Assembly (NCBI RefSeq): GCF_016107705.1
Contig: NZ_JAEHGC010000001.1
Coordinates: 682,001-746,000, forward strand
From: Neobacillus cucumis
Lineage (GTDB): Bacteria > Bacillota > Bacilli > Bacillales_B > DSM-18226
Direction: 5' to 3'
DNA: 64,000 nucleotides
Of this stretch, positions 60,584-64,000 are shown one piece after another (within the stretch, counting starts at the first letter, position 1; each line of letters starts with the position of its first letter). A program made the translations under genes and the position numbers. The notes under the pieces were generated by a model that saw only the letters and a program-made list of their open reading frames with translations, made no database searches and was not told where the DNA came from.

Positions 60584-61358
60584 AGCGGATCACCTGGACC
60601 GGGTCGATAAAATCATCCCCTTTTTTGATGGCAAAATAGTACTTACCCTTGGATTTCTCTTCACTCGATGAAACCGTTCCGACCACTTTTCTTTTTTCCA
60701 CATAATCATAAAGTTTGACTTGAATATCCGCTAGGTTCCCATACCAGGTTTCTGTACCATCGGAGTGCTGGATAATGACGGTCTTTCCGATGCCATCCTT
60801 CACACCTGAAAAGGTAACAGTTCCCCCATTCATTGCTCTGACAGAAGCTCCGTTTGCTGTTTCAATCATAATTCCCTGGCCGTTTTTCTCAAAGTTTTCT
60901 AGAACTTTTCCGGTTGCAGGCATAGCAGGCTTTTCTGCTGTTTCTGTTTCCGTTTGCTTTTCTTTTTTCGGTTCATTGAAAGGCAGCAAAGCAAGCGGTT
61001 TGCCAAACTTTTCTTCATACCACTGGGATACTACGGCAAACTTAAACTCCTTGTCCATTGTGGTTCGGACTACATCCCGGGCTTGGTTAAATGTTGCAGT
61101 CTGGTTTCGAAATAAAATTGCTACTACTAAAAAAAGACACACTGAAGCGAGTATTTTAAAAATAAATACTTCCATGCGAAACAGCGGGTGCCCTTCGTCA
61201 TCAGGTCCACTTCCATAGGAAGATACATGATTGAACCCGTACTTTTCTTCTTCCCCAGGCCAAGCCAGCTGGCGGTCTGGATTTTTTTCTTGCATGCCTA
61301 GTTCTTTTTTCCGTTTATTGATTCTTTTGCGTATTTCATCCGGTGTCGACCGCGCCAT
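60576..61358 (-). CDS. spoIVFA: stage IV sporulation protein FA
   Basis: Scaffold that holds SpoIVFB and BofA and is degraded to release pro-sigma-K processing. 260 residues from the ATG at 61358 (AAAAGGG upstream; an ATG two codons earlier is possible). N-terminal cytoplasmic region (STPDEIRKRINKRKKELG), a membrane helix near residues 75-95 (ILASVCLFLVVAILF), and a C-terminal LytM-like domain (GGTVTFSGVKDGIGKTVIIQHSDGTETWYGNL) without the full zinc ligand set. Confidence 0.92.
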   Translation of the reverse strand: MARSTPDEIRKRINKRKKELGMQEKNPDRQLAWPGEEEKYGFNHVSSYGSGPDDEGHPLFRMEVFIFKILASVCLFLVVAILFRNQTATFNQARDVVRTTMDKEFKFAVVSQWYEEKFGKPLALLPFNEPKKEKQTETETAEKPAMPATGKVLENFEKNGQGIMIETANGASVRAMNGGTVTFSGVKDGIGKTVIIQHSDGTETWYGNLADIQVKLYDYVEKRKVVGTVSSSEEKSKGKYYFAIKKGDDFIDPVQVIRFE

Positions 61359-61466
61359 ATCCATCAACCCTTTTCCCACTTTTTGTACAAGTTTATGAAA
61401 GAGATTTAAGGAGTATGACTCTTCAAAAAAATCCTTGGTTTGTTATCTAGACATGTGGATGGTGGT

Positions 61467-61950
61467 GGAAAGTATTTCCGCAAATTTGGAAAGTATTTTA
61501 CCTAAACTGGAAAGTAATTTAATAAAAGTGGAAAGTAAATCTTGAGATATCTTTTAGAGTAGGATCCTAGACATAGAATTCCTGAAAAAACGTTCATATT
61601 TTTTCTAGATTAGTGATAAAAGTTACCTCATTTAGGGGTCTTTAGCTAACTTGCAGAGTTTAAAAAAGGTTGTGGAAAGTATTTCTACAAAAGTGGAAAG
61701 TATTTTACCTAAACTGGAAAGTAATTTAATAAAAGTGGAAAGTAAATCTTGAGATATCATTTAAAATAGGACCCTAGACATAGAATTCCTGAAAAAATGG
61801 TCATATTTATCTAGATTAGTGATAAAAGTTACCTTATTTGGGGATCTTTAGCTAACTTTCAGAGTTTAAAAAGGGTGGTGGAAAGTATTTCTACAAAAGC
61901 GGAAAGTATTTTACCTAAACTAGAAAGTAATTTAATAAAAGTGGAAAGAA
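61467..61950. repeat. ~207-bp tandem repeats carrying 21-nt phased GGAAAGTA units (array E)
   Basis: Twelve GGAAAGTA-type units lie in three blocks of four: 61467, 61488, 61509, 61530; 61674, 61695, 61716, 61737; and 61880, 61901, 61922 (AGAAAGTA), 61943. Within blocks the spacing is 21 nt. The blocks are 207 and 206 nt apart. Blocks 1 and 2 are followed by a near-identical spacer of about 125 nt (AAATCTTGAGATATC...AGAGTTTAAAAA). The third block is truncated. The 650-bp gap between minD and spoIVFA holds nothing else I can recognise apart from the terminator. Confidence 0.88.
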
Positions 61951-61962
61951 AACACCCACATT

Positions 61963-61997
61963 AAAAAAGCCTGTCCACACCCTGTGAACAGACTTAC
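61963..61997 (-). terminator. terminator of minCD
   Basis: GTCTGTTCAC/GTGGACAGGC hairpin followed by TTTTTTAATG on the minus strand, after the minD stop at 62009. Confidence 0.82.
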
Positions 61998-62008
61998 AAA
62001 TTTATAAA

Positions 62009-62812
62009 TTATCTCACACCGAAAAACCTTTTAAGCTTTGTAAACATACCTTTATTCGGTTCTTCTAAGGACTGGAGAGGAATGGATTCGCCAAGAATTC
62101 TTCTGGCAATATTCCGATAAGCGAGCGATGCTTTACTGTTTGGGTCCATTGCAATCGGTTCCCCATGGTTACTCGCACGAATAACTTCCTCATCATCCGC
62201 CACAATCCCAAAAAGCTCAATCGACAAATGCTGGGTGATTTCATCGACATCCAGCATATCGCCGTTTTTCATCATTTGGTTGCGAATCCGGTTAATCACT
62301 AATTTCGGCGGCTCCATATGTTGTTCCTTTTCAAGAAGACCTATCACTCGGTCCGCATCGCGAATAGCAGAAGCCTCTGGGGTAGTAATCACAATCGCTT
62401 TATCAGCCCCGGCAACAGCATTCTGAAAACCCTGCTCAATACCAGCCGGGCAATCGATAATAATATAATCATAGTCTTGTTTTAGTTGGGTAATTAACTC
62501 TTTCATTTGCTCCGGTTTCACCGCAGTTTTATCAACAGTCTGAGCGGCAGGCAACAAATACAATAAATCATCAAAGCGTTTGTCCTTAACCAATGCTTGA
62601 TGAATTTTACATCTTTTCTCAATGACATCAACAAGGTCATAGATAATACGATTCTCAAGTCCCATTACAACATCCAAATTACGAAGACCAATATCTGTAT
62701 CCACTAAGCAAACCTTTTTTCCTTGAAGGGCCAGAGACGTCCCAATATTAGCAGAAGTCGTTGTTTTGCCGACGCCACCCTTACCAGATGTAATTACTAT
62801 AGCTTCTCCCAC
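62009..62812 (-). CDS. minD: septum site-determining ATPase MinD
   Basis: Membrane-associated ATPase that positions MinC at cell poles. 267 residues. Deviant Walker A TSGKGGVGKTTTSANIG near residue 8-24, switch IIIDCPAGIEQGFQNAV near 117, and the C-terminal amphipathic membrane-targeting helix GMFTKLKRFFGVR. Starts 1 nt after the minC stop. Confidence 0.97.
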   Translation of the reverse strand: MGEAIVITSGKGGVGKTTTSANIGTSLALQGKKVCLVDTDIGLRNLDVVMGLENRIIYDLVDVIEKRCKIHQALVKDKRFDDLLYLLPAAQTVDKTAVKPEQMKELITQLKQDYDYIIIDCPAGIEQGFQNAVAGADKAIVITTPEASAIRDADRVIGLLEKEQHMEPPKLVINRIRNQMMKNGDMLDVDEITQHLSIELFGIVADDEEVIRASNHGEPIAMDPNSKASLAYRNIARRILGESIPLQSLEEPNKGMFTKLKRFFGVR

Positions 62813-62813
62813 T

Positions 62814-63494
62814 TTATTGTCCCCCTTCTAATCTAGTTAAATTAGGTCTTAAATGTATTAAAGCTTGTAATCTATCTACGCTGATTTTTCGGTCCTCATC
62901 TATGTAGGCACATTCCATTTCATGTTTTTCTTTTTCTTGGACGATGTCGGGTGCTCGATTTAAGCAATCGCTAATCCTTAACTGTGTTGGCTTCATATTG
63001 GATGCAGCAATAATCGCTTCGTCGTTTCCTGTACAGCCTGCATGGGCAATTCCTTTTAATGTTCCCATGATAAAAATATTACCACCGGCCATAACCGTTC
63101 CTCCAGGGTTTACGTCACCGATCAACAATAAATCCCCCGGAACCTCTAATACTTGGCCTGAACGGATGATTCTTGAAACCGTTACGACTTCATCTACAGA
63201 CTTTAACCGTTTGGCTTCCTCTTTCGTGATTACATTTGATTCAATATCATCAACAACCAAATTCTTTTTCTGCCGAATTAGGTTTTTAAGTTCTTCCCTT
63301 TGATCATCACTTAAAAATCGGTTTCCTACATTCACCTTTACCGCAAGGAAATGGCTGTCTTCCTCGGTTCTTAGGTTAGTAGAAAGCTTTTCATCCAATT
63401 CTTTTTTAAGTTCCTCATAGGAACAGCAGTCATCCAATTGAAGGACCAAGCCTTCCTTTGTTCCTTTTATCGTTACATTTTGACGTTTTTTCAT
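62814..63494 (-). CDS. minC: septum site-determining protein MinC
   Basis: FtsZ assembly inhibitor. 226 residues: an N-terminal FtsZ-inhibiting domain ([16 protein letters not shown]...) and a C-terminal beta-helix domain ([45 protein letters not shown]) that binds MinD. GGTG precedes the ATG. Downstream of mreD with a terminator-like repeat between. Confidence 0.96.
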   Translation of the reverse strand: MKKRQNVTIKGTKEGLVLQLDDCCSYEELKKELDEKLSTNLRTEEDSHFLAVKVNVGNRFLSDDQREELKNLIRQKKNLVVDDIESNVITKEEAKRLKSVDEVVTVSRIIRSGQVLEVPGDLLLIGDVNPGGTVMAGGNIFIMGTLKGIAHAGCTGNDEAIIAASNMKPTQLRISDCLNRAPDIVQEKEKHEMECAYIDEDRKISVDRLQALIHLRPNLTRLEGGQ

Positions 63495-63562
63495 GGAGAA
63501 TTTTCACCTCAAGTTTAAAGAAAAGGGCTGCGCCGTCGATCAAACACAAACCCCACAGGATT

Positions 63563-63590
63563 CAAAAAATGCATGAAAATCATGCATTTA
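63563..63590 (-). terminator. terminator of the mre genes
   Basis: AAATGCATG/CATGCATTT hairpin followed by TTTTGAATCC on the minus strand, between mreD and minC. Confidence 0.7.
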
Positions 63591-63657
63591 AATGAGTCAG
63601 AGTACACGCAATATATAAATTCGACACGCCCTGTCTATTCTCCTCTTTTTTAATTCA

Positions 63658-64000
63658 TTATTCGTCCCGCAATACTTGAGAATATTTTTCAAAATATTTT
63701 CTGAAGGGATAGCCGGCCAGAAGTATAAAGATTGCATTAAAAAGTAAGGTTGGGTAAATACGCATTTCGACAAAGCTCATAAAACTAAGCTGTGTCACAT
63801 GAATTAAGGAATCCATTTCGTACACACCAATCTCTAATAGCCCAATTCCGAAAAGAGAAACGATAAATGCAACAATAATATTGTTTTGCAATACATGCAT
63901 AATTTTTGCAACGATATAGGCTACAAAAGGATATAGAAAAAGATTTATTCCCAGGATTTCCGTATAAACAATATCAAATAACAGCCCAAAAACAGCACCG
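63658..64000 (-). CDS. mreD: rod shape-determining protein MreD, 5' end cut by window
   Basis: Partial: the frame is open to the window edge, reading GAVFGLLFDIVYTEILGINLFLYPF before the internal Met-His-Val at 63900, so the internal ATG is not the start. Hydrophobic helices (IIVAFIVSLFGIGLLEIGVY, YPTLLFNAIFILLAGYPF) and the GLxxDxxYTEILG motif identify MreD, a cell-elongation membrane protein. Followed by minCD in the usual mreBCD-minCD order. Confidence 0.9.
   Translation of the reverse strand, partial: GAVFGLLFDIVYTEILGINLFLYPFVAYIVAKIMHVLQNNIIVAFIVSLFGIGLLEIGVYEMDSLIHVTQLSFMSFVEMRIYPTLLFNAIFILLAGYPFRKYFEKYSQVLRDE

Overview
The window is a 64 kb chromosomal segment of an endospore-forming member of the Bacillaceae (Bacillus, Neobacillus or Mesobacillus type). 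Evidence for this: sporulation genes (spo0B, spoIVFA, spoIVFB, spoVB, bofC, safA, a coxA-like lipoprotein), T-box leaders, a 6S RNA downstream of aspS, strong AGGAGG-type ribosome binding sites, frequent TTG and GTG starts, and a gene order that follows, as I remember it, the Bacillus subtilis yrrO-to-mreD interval almost step by step. Nearly all genes lie on the minus strand. The few plus-strand genes are rarA, a Gmad2 protein, the amidase yrvJ, spoVB, yrzE, a nifS-type desulfurase and nadR.

Reading in coordinate order (downstream to upstream for most operons): 1-2.7 kb holds the wobble-uridine tRNA modification genes trhP2 (cut by the window edge), trhP1 and trmR. 2.8-8.2 kb holds mltG, yrzB, yrrK, ireB and alaS with a T-box. 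8.2-16.3 kb holds yrrI, two tiny genes, yrrD, recD2, a TPR gene, mnmA, iscS and cymR. 16.4-20.5 kb holds rarA, then an ABC exporter pair and a Gmad2 membrane protein that look like an insertion into the conserved order. 20.6-25.4 kb holds tcdA, 6S RNA, and aspS-hisS with a T-box. 25.5-35.3 kb holds the cell-wall amidase, dtd, rel, apt, recJ and secDF. 35.5-43.3 kb holds comN, spoVB, yrbG, yrzE, yajC, tgt, queA, yrzS, ruvB and ruvA. 43.5-47.6 kb holds bofC, a coxA-like gene, a spore-coat-type kinase and safA. 47.9-53.3 kb holds nadABC, nifS and nadR. 53.3-57.9 kb holds pheA, pheB, obg, spo0B and the L27/Prp/L21 operon with an L21 leader. 58-64 kb holds an RNase E/G homologue, spoIVFB, spoIVFA, minD, minC and the start-truncated mreD.

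Functional themes: tRNA maturation and charging (TrhP, TrmR, MnmA with IscS, TcdA, Tgt, QueA, Dtd, AlaS, HisS, AspS), DNA repair and recombination (RecD2, RarA, RecJ, RuvAB, YrrK), NAD synthesis with its cysteine desulfurase and repressor, protein export (SecDF, YajC), and sporulation or coat assembly.

The most unusual signal lies outside the genes. Five intergenic arrays (near 17.8, 43.4, 47.8, 59.6 and 61.5-61.95 kb) are built from short motifs recurring almost exactly every 21 nt. The core word differs between most loci, but the period is the same. One locus (61.47-61.95 kb) is further arranged as about 207-bp tandem copies, each carrying four 21-nt units. I cannot name a described family for these arrays. 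Other points of note are yrzE with no canonical start codon (best candidate ATC), two palindromic intergenic elements, a mutually exclusive hairpin leader before nadR, and a kinase gene placed between safA and the coxA-like gene.
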